Source: CAZQBY01 sp964592405 [NCBI: uncultured archaeon]
GTDB taxonomy: Archaea; Altiarchaeota; Altiarchaeia; JAFGQM01
NCBI GenBank assembly: GCA_964592405.1
Contig: CAZQBY010000005.1
Location: 1 to 64,000, forward strand
Reading direction: 5' to 3'
Length of the DNA: 64,000 nt
Below are positions 27,395-36,568 of the stretch, one piece after another. How positions within the stretch are numbered: position 1 is the first letter of the stretch; the number at the start of each line of letters is the position of its first letter. The notes beneath the pieces were generated by a model that ran no database searches, was not told the origin of the DNA, and worked only from the letters and a program-made list of their open reading frames with translations. Made by a program: the position numbers and the translations under genes.

Positions 27395-28980
27395 TTCAAT
27401 TTCGCCTCCACGGTTGTAAAAATCGGGCCTTTGAGCATTAATTCCTTCTTTTTTGATTGCAGATAGCGCATTACATGGTCGTCTATTTTTATATTCAGGT
27501 CCGGCGCCGTCTTAGCTATTTTGAACTGGTGGGAATATGATCTACCGGCTTTTGCAGCCTCTTCAATACCCGCTGCGAAATAATCGGAAATGGCGCGCAG
27601 GTAGGATATTCCGGTGTTTATCCCGTTTTTCCGTATCTCCTTCACCTTTTCGTTTTCATTGAACCCTTCTTTTGGTATGCCATAAATCCCCCCTTTGTAG
27701 ACATATATCTCATTCATGGCGGCTGGTCCCAAAAGCCGGGTGTTGGCTTCATTTTCTAAGATCGCGACGGTCATATTCCGGCCAGCTATCTTCCCGGAAA
27801 AAACCTCAAAGCTGCAGGGAGACGGTGCATCTGCATTCTCGGCTGCAGTTTTCTGGATGGCTTCCGAGAGTTCTCTGCCTTTTGTTGTTGTGGGGGCGCG
27901 GTCCACATGTATTGCACGCAGTATATCCTCGTCGGACAGCTCCATGGCTTGGTAAAACTGTGGAAACATTACCTCACGAACATCTGTGATGTTTTCTTTT
28001 ATCATAATTATTCTCTCTATGCCAAAGCCTGCATTGAAGGTTGGGTATTTGATATCATAGTTTGCCAAGGCTATGGGTGAGTACATGCCGATATCGGCTA
28101 CCTCTATTCTCCCAGAGTTGCTTCTGGCAAAAACCTCCAATTCGCTTCCATTGGTGTAATAGGTGGAGGTTGTTTGTTTTTGTTCGTATTCAAGATCCTT
28201 GAAACCGAGAGGCCCAAGTATGCTGGCCGTTATTGCCTTCCCGGCTTCCAGCTCCATCTCTGGATCACATACGACACAGCTGGCTCCATAGTGCGCGCGC
28301 AGATGGGTAGCATCAACCCTCTGCTCCCTCCGGAATCTCAGACCTATGGAAAAGAGTTTTATGGGGAACTCCAGTCTGTCCTGTAATGCTCTGAGTGTTG
28401 GGAACCATGCTGCAGTCATGTGACTGCGGAGAGTTGTGGTTGTCGGCTCTGCCCGCAGGTTTTTCAGTTCATCAAATAATGAGAGTATCTTGGTGGCCTG
28501 TTCTGTTTCTATGTCAAGCCTCTGTCTTATTGTTTCAACTAAATCGTCCCCCTCTATGCGACCTAGTTTATAGTCGCGGAGAACCTCCTTTAGTTTTCTG
28601 GCATGTGTGTTGTTGAAGTTGGGGGCTACTTTTCTTATTTCCAGGATTTTTGCTTCACTTAACCCAATATCCGGGCGCGGTATGCCTGCCAGATAATAGC
28701 AACGGTCCAGTATTGCAGGTGCCTCCGGACCATACTGTCTGTAAACTTCTTGCTCATCAATAAAGAGCGTGTTCTCAACCTCTCTAAACCCAAGCCGCAG
28801 GAAGATGGAACGGATCTTATGGACGGTATTCTGGATCGGGTGTGGTTCTGGTTTGGTTGGTTTGAGTAGTTTGGTTATGAAGGCCTTGTTTGGTTTGGGT
28901 ATCCACTTCCCGGCCTTCTTCCAAGTGCCGAAGAAATCTTTTTTGGCTTCTTCCTGAATCTTTTTGGTATTATATATCAT
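27391..28980 (-). CDS. sepS: O-phosphoseryl-tRNA(Cys) synthetase (SepRS)
   Basis: 529 residues from the ATG at 28980 (MIYNTKKIQEEAKKDFF). A longer in-frame start would overlap the upstream gene. It is class II, related to PheRS alpha, but the strings EVYRQYGPEAPAILDRCYYLAGIPRPDIGLS and LRSHMTAAWFPTL (His-Met-Thr near residue 188) are SepRS-specific as I know the family. Motif 2 is GLRFRREQRVDATHLRAHYGASCVV, and motif 3 is NAGFGIERIIMI. It charges tRNA-Cys with O-phosphoserine; SepCysS then makes Cys-tRNA. SepCysS is not in the window. Length matches methanogen SepRS (about 540). It lies 20 bases after an unknown membrane protein gene. Confidence 0.9.
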   Translation of the reverse strand: MIYNTKKIQEEAKKDFFGTWKKAGKWIPKPNKAFITKLLKPTKPEPHPIQNTVHKIRSIFLRLGFREVENTLFIDEQEVYRQYGPEAPAILDRCYYLAGIPRPDIGLSEAKILEIRKVAPNFNNTHARKLKEVLRDYKLGRIEGDDLVETIRQRLDIETEQATKILSLFDELKNLRAEPTTTTLRSHMTAAWFPTLRALQDRLEFPIKLFSIGLRFRREQRVDATHLRAHYGASCVVCDPEMELEAGKAITASILGPLGFKDLEYEQKQTTSTYYTNGSELEVFARSNSGRIEVADIGMYSPIALANYDIKYPTFNAGFGIERIIMIKENITDVREVMFPQFYQAMELSDEDILRAIHVDRAPTTTKGRELSEAIQKTAAENADAPSPCSFEVFSGKIAGRNMTVAILENEANTRLLGPAAMNEIYVYKGGIYGIPKEGFNENEKVKEIRKNGINTGISYLRAISDYFAAGIEEAAKAGRSYSHQFKIAKTAPDLNIKIDDHVMRYLQSKKKELMLKGPIFTTVEAKLN

Positions 28981-29000
28981 CGTGAGGGGGGTCACTTCCG

Positions 29001-30029
29001 CTATTTGGGTTGAGGCTCCTGTGGGGCGCCGGGATATGGGGGTGGGGGTAGGGGCACCAGCGGTCGTTCTCTTCTGGAATTCATATACCAAAAGAGTAGA
29101 ATGGCAGATATTATGGTTATGATTATCATGAGCAGGTTTCTTTCATTCAGCGCATACAGGAATGCCGCGGCTATCACAATAACAACCACCCCTTCAAAAA
29201 GCCCCCATTTGGAGCGCACCTTCTCATTTTTGGCTACTGCCCCCCTGTCCCTGCTGAATACTTCTTTGCCCTTCTTTGCAATAACATCTTTCCATTTTTT
29301 GGGGGTTTTTAGGAGTTCAATATCATCTAGTAAACGATCCATCCATGTCTTGGCCCTGAGAGGTATATCATCATAGTTGATTGGGTAACCACCACACCCA
29401 TCTATCCGGACGTTGTGGGTGCGCTTTTTGATGGTAAGCCAGAAGCGGTAGACTGGGGACCATATGAGTTCAAATCCGGCAACCGAGACATTGTCTTTGT
29501 CTGCCCGCAACGCTCCAGATATCTTCTGTTTGACAAAATGTTCCAATCTTGTTTCACTGATTTTTGGTTCCACTACCTTTGCATCGCCCCCTACCTGACC
29601 CATCTCGTCGCTTAGATCTACAAGCTCAATTGGCTCATGATCCCGAAGGTCTTGCAGGTAATCTGCCAGCGCACCGGTTACAGCATCAATAGCAACCCGC
29701 CCTCCAATTTCCTCAGAATCTATGACATTCCCATTCTCATCTCGCATAACCAGTTCACAGGTATATGTAAAGAACCAGTAGGGTTGGAACAACAGTTCCC
29801 AGCCAATAACCTCATATTTCCTCTGATTCTTCTCCTTCATGAAATCCTTTAGAATGGAATTGGCAGTATCCTGATCTACCAAGGTGGGGAGCGTCAGGCG
29901 CCTCTTGACCTTCTTTTCTTTCTTCCCCTCTCCCTGCTCTTCAGTTCCCTTCCCATCCAGTCCGAATATGCTGTCTTCCAGATCTCTCACAAGATCATCA
30001 AAGTCAGCATTTTCATCTCCCTCCGGCAT
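29001..30029 (-). CDS. Unknown protein with a repeated aromatic domain and two C-terminal transmembrane helices
   Basis: 342 residues, not recognised. An acidic N-terminus is followed by a Lys-rich linker and then two similar segments: VIGWELLFQPYWFFTYTCEL near residue 80 and VAGFELIWSPVYRFWLTIKK near residue 195. Each is preceded by a helix containing ILKDFMKEKN or VKQKISGALRADK. This suggests a duplicated alpha/beta unit of about 110 residues. Two hydrophobic helices lie at about 275-310, and the C-terminal tail is Pro-rich (PLPPPPYPGAPQEPQPK). It would be membrane-anchored with the duplicated part on the cytoplasmic side, by charge. It sits between sepF and sepS on the same strand. Confidence 0.8.
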   Translation of the reverse strand: MPEGDENADFDDLVRDLEDSIFGLDGKGTEEQGEGKKEKKVKRRLTLPTLVDQDTANSILKDFMKEKNQRKYEVIGWELLFQPYWFFTYTCELVMRDENGNVIDSEEIGGRVAIDAVTGALADYLQDLRDHEPIELVDLSDEMGQVGGDAKVVEPKISETRLEHFVKQKISGALRADKDNVSVAGFELIWSPVYRFWLTIKKRTHNVRIDGCGGYPINYDDIPLRAKTWMDRLLDDIELLKTPKKWKDVIAKKGKEVFSRDRGAVAKNEKVRSKWGLFEGVVVIVIAAAFLYALNERNLLMIIITIISAILLFWYMNSRRERPLVPLPPPPYPGAPQEPQPK

Positions 30030-30132
30030 AATCTAATTTAGGGGGGAGAAGTTAAAAAGCCGTTTGGGGTGTTTGGATTCGCGCTACACTACCCCCAAGC
30101 ACCACAGTAGATGTGCGCGCGCCGTTCCGGGC

Positions 30133-30510
30133 CTATTCAAACTTTCTTTTTAGTATCCTAAACCCGCCGGGAACTATAAGTATCTTTGTCTCAGAAATCC
30201 GGCCCATGTCGCCGTTTAGTTCGCTTTCGAGGTTTTTCAGGTTCCCAACGAGCTTTTTTAATGCCAGCCTGTTGGTCTGGGAAAGCGTTTCCGTGTCAAG
30301 AATTATTACGTTTCCTTTTCTCAGCTCCCGTTCAATGTCTGCCATGACCTCTGGGGAGTTTGCGCTCAGGCTCTTGACATAGGTGTATTTGTCCTCATCA
30401 AGGAGCTCGCCCTCATGGAGGCCAATACCCTCCAGGTACTCATCTAAATCCACAACTTCATCGCTATCAGAACCCCCTTCCTCAAAACCAAGCCAGCTTT
30501 TTATTCCCAT
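30133..30510 (-). CDS. sepF: SepF-like cell division protein
   Basis: 125 residues from the ATG before GIKSWLGFEEG; a longer start adds 17 unconserved residues. The short N-terminal amphipathic stretch suits membrane binding, an acidic linker follows, and the C-terminal SepF domain (YVKSLSANSPEVMADIERELRKGNVIILDTETL ... LKKLVGNLKNLESELNGDMGRISETKILIVPGGFRI) is well conserved. Archaeal SepF anchors FtsZ to the membrane at the division site. FtsZ is not in the window. It is divergent from cdc6. Confidence 0.9.
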   Translation of the reverse strand: MGIKSWLGFEEGGSDSDEVVDLDEYLEGIGLHEGELLDEDKYTYVKSLSANSPEVMADIERELRKGNVIILDTETLSQTNRLALKKLVGNLKNLESELNGDMGRISETKILIVPGGFRILKRKFE

Positions 30511-30648
30511 TTTCGTCCCAGATTTAGTATTGTTGATTAGTCGGGGTTTGGAGAAAATCAACTTTCTCTTTTTTATCTTAGTCCACCCAAACTATACGAT
30601 TTGTATCATTTATCACTAAAACTATAAAAACGTTTTCTGGGTTCCACC
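30511..30648. promoter_or_regulatory. A/T-rich divergent space upstream of cdc6
   Basis: The sepF-cdc6 spacer. A TATA-like ACTATAAAAAC lies about 25 bases before the cdc6 ATG at 30649, which would make the cdc6 message nearly leaderless. Gene orientation and the base composition of the + strand change around here. Such spaces next to cdc6 often hold archaeal replication origins, but I found no clear pair of inverted ORB elements. Confidence 0.4.
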
Positions 30649-31884
30649 ATGGCAAGAGAAAATCTGTTCTCCAAATACCCCACAAAATATAGGATATTCA
30701 GTAACAAGGAGGCGCTATCACCACACTTCACCCCACCAAAACTGCCCTATAGGGAAAATGAAATAAAAAGTGTCGTGAATCTGATGGCCCCAGCCCTCAG
30801 AATGGAAAAGCCTGCCAACATTTTCATCTATGGTAAGACTGGTGTCGGGAAGACCATCGTTACACGTTTCGTCTCCTCGGAGCTTCTGGAGATGTGTAAA
30901 AAACAGGGCGTCCCACTCTACATTAGTTATATAAACAACAAGATACACGACAGCAAATACAGGGTTTTGGTCAAATTGCTGAAGGACCTGTGGGGGGCGA
31001 ACAAAGAATACTTTGAGGAACATGGGATTCGGGTACACGATTCAGGGGCCCCGCCAACAACCATTTATGAGACTATCATAGGGTTTATTGATAATCTGGG
31101 AGCGGGGCTTATTGTGGTGCTTGATGAGGTGGATGCGGTCCGCGATCTGGACAGTCTGCTGTACACACTGACACGTGCAAACGATGATGTTAAACAAGGG
31201 TTTATAACAATAATTGGGATATCCAACAACCTCTTCTTCAAAAAGAATATTGACCCGCGGAGCAAGTCCACACTGTGCGAGGAGGAACTGGTCTTCCCAC
31301 CCTACAACGCCAAACAACTGACAACAATTCTGAGAGACAGGGTAAAAATGGGGTTTAAAGAAGGTAAGGTTGATCCTTCGGCCATGCGCCTGATAGCCGC
31401 AATAGCATCCAAAGAGGGTGGGGACGCGCGCTATGCCCTTCGCCTCCTGCGTAAGGCAGGAGAGATCGCTGAGGCCACCAATGCCCGTCTTGTGAAGGTC
31501 AGTGATGTTGAAGAGGCCCAAAAAGGAGTGGAGGAGGATATTGTTCTGGAAAGCCTAAGCACGCTCCCCGACCACCAACAGATTGTCCTCATGGCTCTGG
31601 CCAATCTGGTAGAAAACGCCCAGAAAGACCTCCGTGGTGAGAAAAGAAAACAGTTTATATCAGGAGAAGTATATGATGAGTATAAAAAGACCTGCAAACA
31701 GGTGGGTGAGAAGCCAAGAAGTATGAGGTGGGTGAGAGAGTATCTGAACGATCTGGAAATGTTGGGCTTTATCTCTATGCAGTTTACCGGGAAGGGAAGT
31801 AGGGGGCAGACAAGACTTATTGAACTGGGCGAGGACCCCACAAAGATCAAACAATATATCATCAAATCCCTGAAGCTGGGCTAA
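30649..31884 (+). CDS. cdc6: Cdc6/Orc1 replication initiator
   Basis: 411 residues. An N-terminal basic segment (LFSKYPTKYRIFSNKEALSPHFTPPKLPYRENEI) precedes the AAA+ core, with Walker A YGKTGVGKT near residue 61, Walker B IVVLDEVDAV near 154 and a sensor-1 region ITIIGISNN. ARYALRLLRKAGEIAE is the sensor-2 helix. The last 110 residues form a winged helix (LSTLPDHQQIVLMALA ... RWVREYLNDLEMLGFI) that binds origin DNA. It recognises origins and loads MCM. The 3' end overlaps the TraB gene convergently by 4 bases. Confidence 0.96.
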   Translation: MARENLFSKYPTKYRIFSNKEALSPHFTPPKLPYRENEIKSVVNLMAPALRMEKPANIFIYGKTGVGKTIVTRFVSSELLEMCKKQGVPLYISYINNKIHDSKYRVLVKLLKDLWGANKEYFEEHGIRVHDSGAPPTTIYETIIGFIDNLGAGLIVVLDEVDAVRDLDSLLYTLTRANDDVKQGFITIIGISNNLFFKKNIDPRSKSTLCEEELVFPPYNAKQLTTILRDRVKMGFKEGKVDPSAMRLIAAIASKEGGDARYALRLLRKAGEIAEATNARLVKVSDVEEAQKGVEEDIVLESLSTLPDHQQIVLMALANLVENAQKDLRGEKRKQFISGEVYDEYKKTCKQVGEKPRSMRWVREYLNDLEMLGFISMQFTGKGSRGQTRLIELGEDPTKIKQYIIKSLKLG

Positions 31885-32723
31885 CATATTCTAACATCCA
31901 CCCCATACGCGCGCAATATGTTGGCCATACCGGCAACATGTCCAATACCAACAACCACAACCAACCTGCTTTTCTTTTTGAGGAGAGATAGTATATTACT
32001 ACACATGTGAACATTCCGCTCTTCAACCAAGACTTTATAAGTAGCTGGAAAGCGCCGTTTGAGTGCCTGCATTAACTGGCTGACCGCCGTTCCTTCTTCC
32101 AGTTCTTTAACCTGCGCCCCACAACCAAATAAGGGGCCCGGCCCGGCCCCAAACCTGACTAGAACCGGCCGCAACAGCAGAAATACGAGAGCAGCAACAA
32201 CATTAACCCCCAACCACATTCTCTCCCACAGGGACATGTTTTTTAACAGGCGGTTGAGGCTGATTCGAATCGGCCGGTCTATAAGCGCAACAGACACCCC
32301 CGCCTGCTGTGCAGCCTGAATGGCTGAGAGCATTTCAATACCGGGAACAACTCCAAACATCCTACCAATTTCCCACTGTAGCCACCCCATTAAACCAACC
32401 AAACTTACCAACCCTCCTGCGCGTGGTGAATAGCGGAAGTGACCCCCCTCTTCCATTTCCTGCAGGGCAAGGAACCTTTGCCGGTCCAGCTCAACACAAA
32501 CAACATCTGGTGATACCATGTCAATAATATCCATCACCCTTCTTGCACTCTTCTGCGAGATGTGGACCGTGCCTACAAGGTATACATATTTGGCCTCATA
32601 CCTTTCTCTCTTGCCCTTGTGAACCCTCCTTTTATTTGTTCCTTTAACCATTCCTGTTCCCTGCATCCCAAACCCATTACTATCACAAACAAGAAAAACT
32701 AAACCCTCGGACACCCGAGCCAT
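31881..32723 (-). CDS. TraB-family protein, short form
   Basis: 280 residues; the first conserved element is VYLVGTVHISQKSARRV near residue 47, so a later start (Met20 or Met25) is possible. Other family motifs are PDVVCVELDRQRFLAL, PGIEMLSAIQAAQQAGVSVALIDRPIRISLNR, VLVEERNVHMCSNIL and VVVVGIGHVAGM, which carry the conserved His and Glu residues of the TraB/TIKI-like fold. One hydrophobic helix interrupts the middle. The multi-helix C-terminal membrane domain common in archaeal TraB proteins is absent. TraB-family proteins are suspected proteases or signal-peptide inhibitors; the function here is unknown. The + strand over this gene is strikingly C/A-rich. Confidence 0.8.
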   Translation of the reverse strand: MARVSEGLVFLVCDSNGFGMQGTGMVKGTNKRRVHKGKRERYEAKYVYLVGTVHISQKSARRVMDIIDMVSPDVVCVELDRQRFLALQEMEEGGHFRYSPRAGGLVSLVGLMGWLQWEIGRMFGVVPGIEMLSAIQAAQQAGVSVALIDRPIRISLNRLLKNMSLWERMWLGVNVVAALVFLLLRPVLVRFGAGPGPLFGCGAQVKELEEGTAVSQLMQALKRRFPATYKVLVEERNVHMCSNILSLLKKKSRLVVVVGIGHVAGMANILRAYGVDVRIC

Positions 32724-32825
32724 GTCTCAAAAAACATGCGTCAGACAACACTAAAGAGGCCGAATTGACAAAGCTTTTTATACCTTTCTTCATAAACATT
32801 AAGGAACTTAAACCTTGGGTGAAAA

Positions 32826-33113
32826 ATGAGCATCAAAATATCGGAGCTGTATGGGACCGAAATATACACAAGCAAAGCCAAACACATCGGCAAGGTCGAA
32901 GACATAATCCTCAACCTGCAGAAGGGCGAGATAATGAGAATCACGCTCGCTCCACTAAAAAGTGGCTTCCTTTCCAAAAGCAAGGTAGAAGAGATACTCA
33001 AGGAAAACAGCATTAGCTATCAGGATGTTGAGGAGGTTGGAGACATTGTCTTGGTGAAGCCCACCGTGCGCGCCGCAACTGCAGCAGCCAAGGGCGGGGC
33101 ACACAGACACTAA
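32826..33113 (+). CDS. PRC-barrel domain protein
   Basis: 95 residues. A single PRC barrel: SIKISELYGTEIYTSKAKHIGKVEDIILNLQKGEIMRITL, then a helix with SKVEEILKENSISYQDVEEVGDIVLVKP. The tail is Ala-rich and ends GGAHRH. PRC barrels are small beta domains found in RNA metabolism (RimM) and in archaeal cell-division proteins (CdvA-like, CdpB). It has its own TATA box (CTTTTTATACC at about 32773-32783). Given nearby sepF and minD, a division role is possible but unproven. A second PRC-barrel gene is at 57424. Confidence 0.8.
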   Translation: MSIKISELYGTEIYTSKAKHIGKVEDIILNLQKGEIMRITLAPLKSGFLSKSKVEEILKENSISYQDVEEVGDIVLVKPTVRAATAAAKGGAHRH

Positions 33114-33159
33114 CTTCCCACCCCAATTTTATAACACTCTACTGCTAAGTCTAGCCTAA

Positions 33160-34509
33160 ATGGTTCTTGACAAGCTCTCCTCAGGCCTGCAGAGGGTCCT
33201 AGAGCGTATTAGGGGGTCTGGTGTAGTCGACAGGACCACAGTCAGGGAGATAGTCAAGGAAATACAGAAGACGCTCATCTCAGCAGACGTCAAGATAGAG
33301 CAAGTCTTTGAAATATCAAGAATCATTGAGGAAAAAGCTCTAAAAGAGCGCCTGCCCGCCGGCATCCCACGAAAGGAACACCTTATAAAAGTGGTTTATG
33401 AGGAGATATCCAGACTAATGGGGGGCGAGGAAGCAAGATTCGAGCTGGACCCCAAAAAGCAAAACAGGATAATACTTGTGGGGGTTCAGGGTTCCGGAAA
33501 GACAACACAGGCTGCCAAACTAGCAAAATATCTAATGAAAAAGGGATTTAAACCAGCCCTGATATGCGCAGACAAATTCCGTCCCGGTGCATTGGAGCAA
33601 CTACAGCAGCTCGGCAGGGAGATTAATGTTCCAGTTTACGGGGAGCAGGATGAGAAGAAGCCTTGGAACATTGCCAAGAGAGGGCTGGAGTACTTCAAAG
33701 ATAAAAACGTTGTTATAATAGATTCAGAGGGGCGACATTCGCTGGATAGAGATCTTATGGATGAGATAGAACACCTGCATAAGGAGGTCAAACCTGATTA
33801 CACATTACTGGTCCTGGATTCCACAATAGGCCAGCAGGCAGAGGTCCAAGCGCGCGCATTTAAGGAGCGCGCAGGCGTAAATGGCATCATACTCACAAAA
33901 TTGGATGGTTCGGCCAAGGGTGGTGGCGGCATATCGGCATGTGCTGCAACAGGAGCTCCTGTTTTTTTCATAGGAGTTGGTGAGCGCATAGATGATTTGG
34001 AGCGGTTTGACCCAAAGGCATTTGTTGGCCGTCTGATGGGGTTTGGCGACATTAAGGGGTTGCTGCAGAAGTTTGAAGAGCACGTAGAAGAAGAGGAGCT
34101 CGAAGATATAGCAAAGCGGATGATGGCCGGCAAGTTCACCCTCCTAGATGTTTATCACCAACTGGAGCACGTCAAGAAACTTGGGCCTCTGAACAAGGTG
34201 GCCGAGATGCTCCCCGGGTTTGGTAAAATAAGTGGCACCAAACTCCTCCCAAAGGAGGTACTCAATGTGCAGGAGGAAAAACTCAAAAGATTCAGACCAA
34301 TCCTACAGTCAATGACCTACCATGAACTCGAAAACCCAAAACTAAACCGTTCACGCGTTGAGAGAATAGCTGCCGGCTCTGGGACAGAACCCGAAGATGT
34401 GCGCGCACTTATACAACAATACAACCAAATGCGTGCGGGCTTCAAAAGACTCCGCAAGGACAGACGGTTTGCCAAAATGTTTAAATCAATGGCAGGCGAG
34501 GCGGCGTGA
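33160..34509 (+). CDS. srp54: Signal recognition particle GTPase SRP54
   Basis: 449 residues. The N-domain four-helix bundle (residues 1-90) is followed by the G-domain with G1 GVQGSGKTTQAAKLA near 107, DKFRPGALEQL, DSEGRHSLDRDLMDEI (the DTAGR-like element, here DSEGR), TKLDGSAKGGG and GVGERIDDLERFDP. The M-domain (about 300-449) is Met- and Lys-rich with LPGFGKISGTKLLPKEVL. It binds signal peptides and helix 8 of the SRP RNA, whose gene is 7 kb downstream. The change of the usual Thr-Ala in DTAGR to Ser-Glu is also seen in some archaeal SRP54 and is not alarming. Confidence 0.95.
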   Translation: MVLDKLSSGLQRVLERIRGSGVVDRTTVREIVKEIQKTLISADVKIEQVFEISRIIEEKALKERLPAGIPRKEHLIKVVYEEISRLMGGEEARFELDPKKQNRIILVGVQGSGKTTQAAKLAKYLMKKGFKPALICADKFRPGALEQLQQLGREINVPVYGEQDEKKPWNIAKRGLEYFKDKNVVIIDSEGRHSLDRDLMDEIEHLHKEVKPDYTLLVLDSTIGQQAEVQARAFKERAGVNGIILTKLDGSAKGGGGISACAATGAPVFFIGVGERIDDLERFDPKAFVGRLMGFGDIKGLLQKFEEHVEEEELEDIAKRMMAGKFTLLDVYHQLEHVKKLGPLNKVAEMLPGFGKISGTKLLPKEVLNVQEEKLKRFRPILQSMTYHELENPKLNRSRVERIAAGSGTEPEDVRALIQQYNQMRAGFKRLRKDRRFAKMFKSMAGEAA

Positions 34510-34586
34510 ACTCCCCAAACAACCCCACTTTTTTCTTTTTAAGCCTTTTTCTTCTAATTATCCAGGTGGTAAAACCAACTAGCAGA
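34510..34586. terminator. Pyrimidine-rich tract after srp54
   Basis: Two T runs, TTTTTTCTTTTT and CCTTTTTCTTCT at about 34530-34556, directly downstream of the srp54 stop. Archaeal termination commonly uses such T-rich tracts without a hairpin. The call is based on composition and position only. Confidence 0.45.
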
Positions 34587-34636
34587 CCTGAATTTTGGTC
34601 TTGAAAAGCGGCGCTTTTCCATGTTCAAAATTTAGG
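34587..34636 (+). promoter_or_regulatory. Two-part hairpin in the gyrB leader
   Basis: An inverted repeat just before gyrB. The outer arms CCTGAATTTTG (34587-34597) and CAAAATTTAGG (34626-34636) pair over all 11 positions in RNA with one G-U. The inner arms GAAAAGC (34603-34609) and GCTTTTC (34613-34619) pair perfectly around a 3-base loop. The gyrB start is 18 bases downstream. In RNA it is a stable leader stem; in DNA it could extrude as a cruciform under negative supercoiling. Confidence 0.6.
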
Positions 34637-34641
34637 CTTGA

Positions 34642-36561
<1,920 letters not shown>

Positions 36562-36568
36562 GGAAGAC

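Noticed and set aside
27391-28980. Phenylalanyl-tRNA synthetase alpha subunit
   Set aside because: Class II motifs are shared with PheRS, but the EVYRQYGPEAP segment and the HMT motif near residue 188 fit SepRS, and the length matches SepRS.
30562-30648. Clear ORB origin elements before cdc6
   Set aside because: GGGTTCCACC is only a partial resemblance and has no inverted partner, so an origin is proposed from context only.
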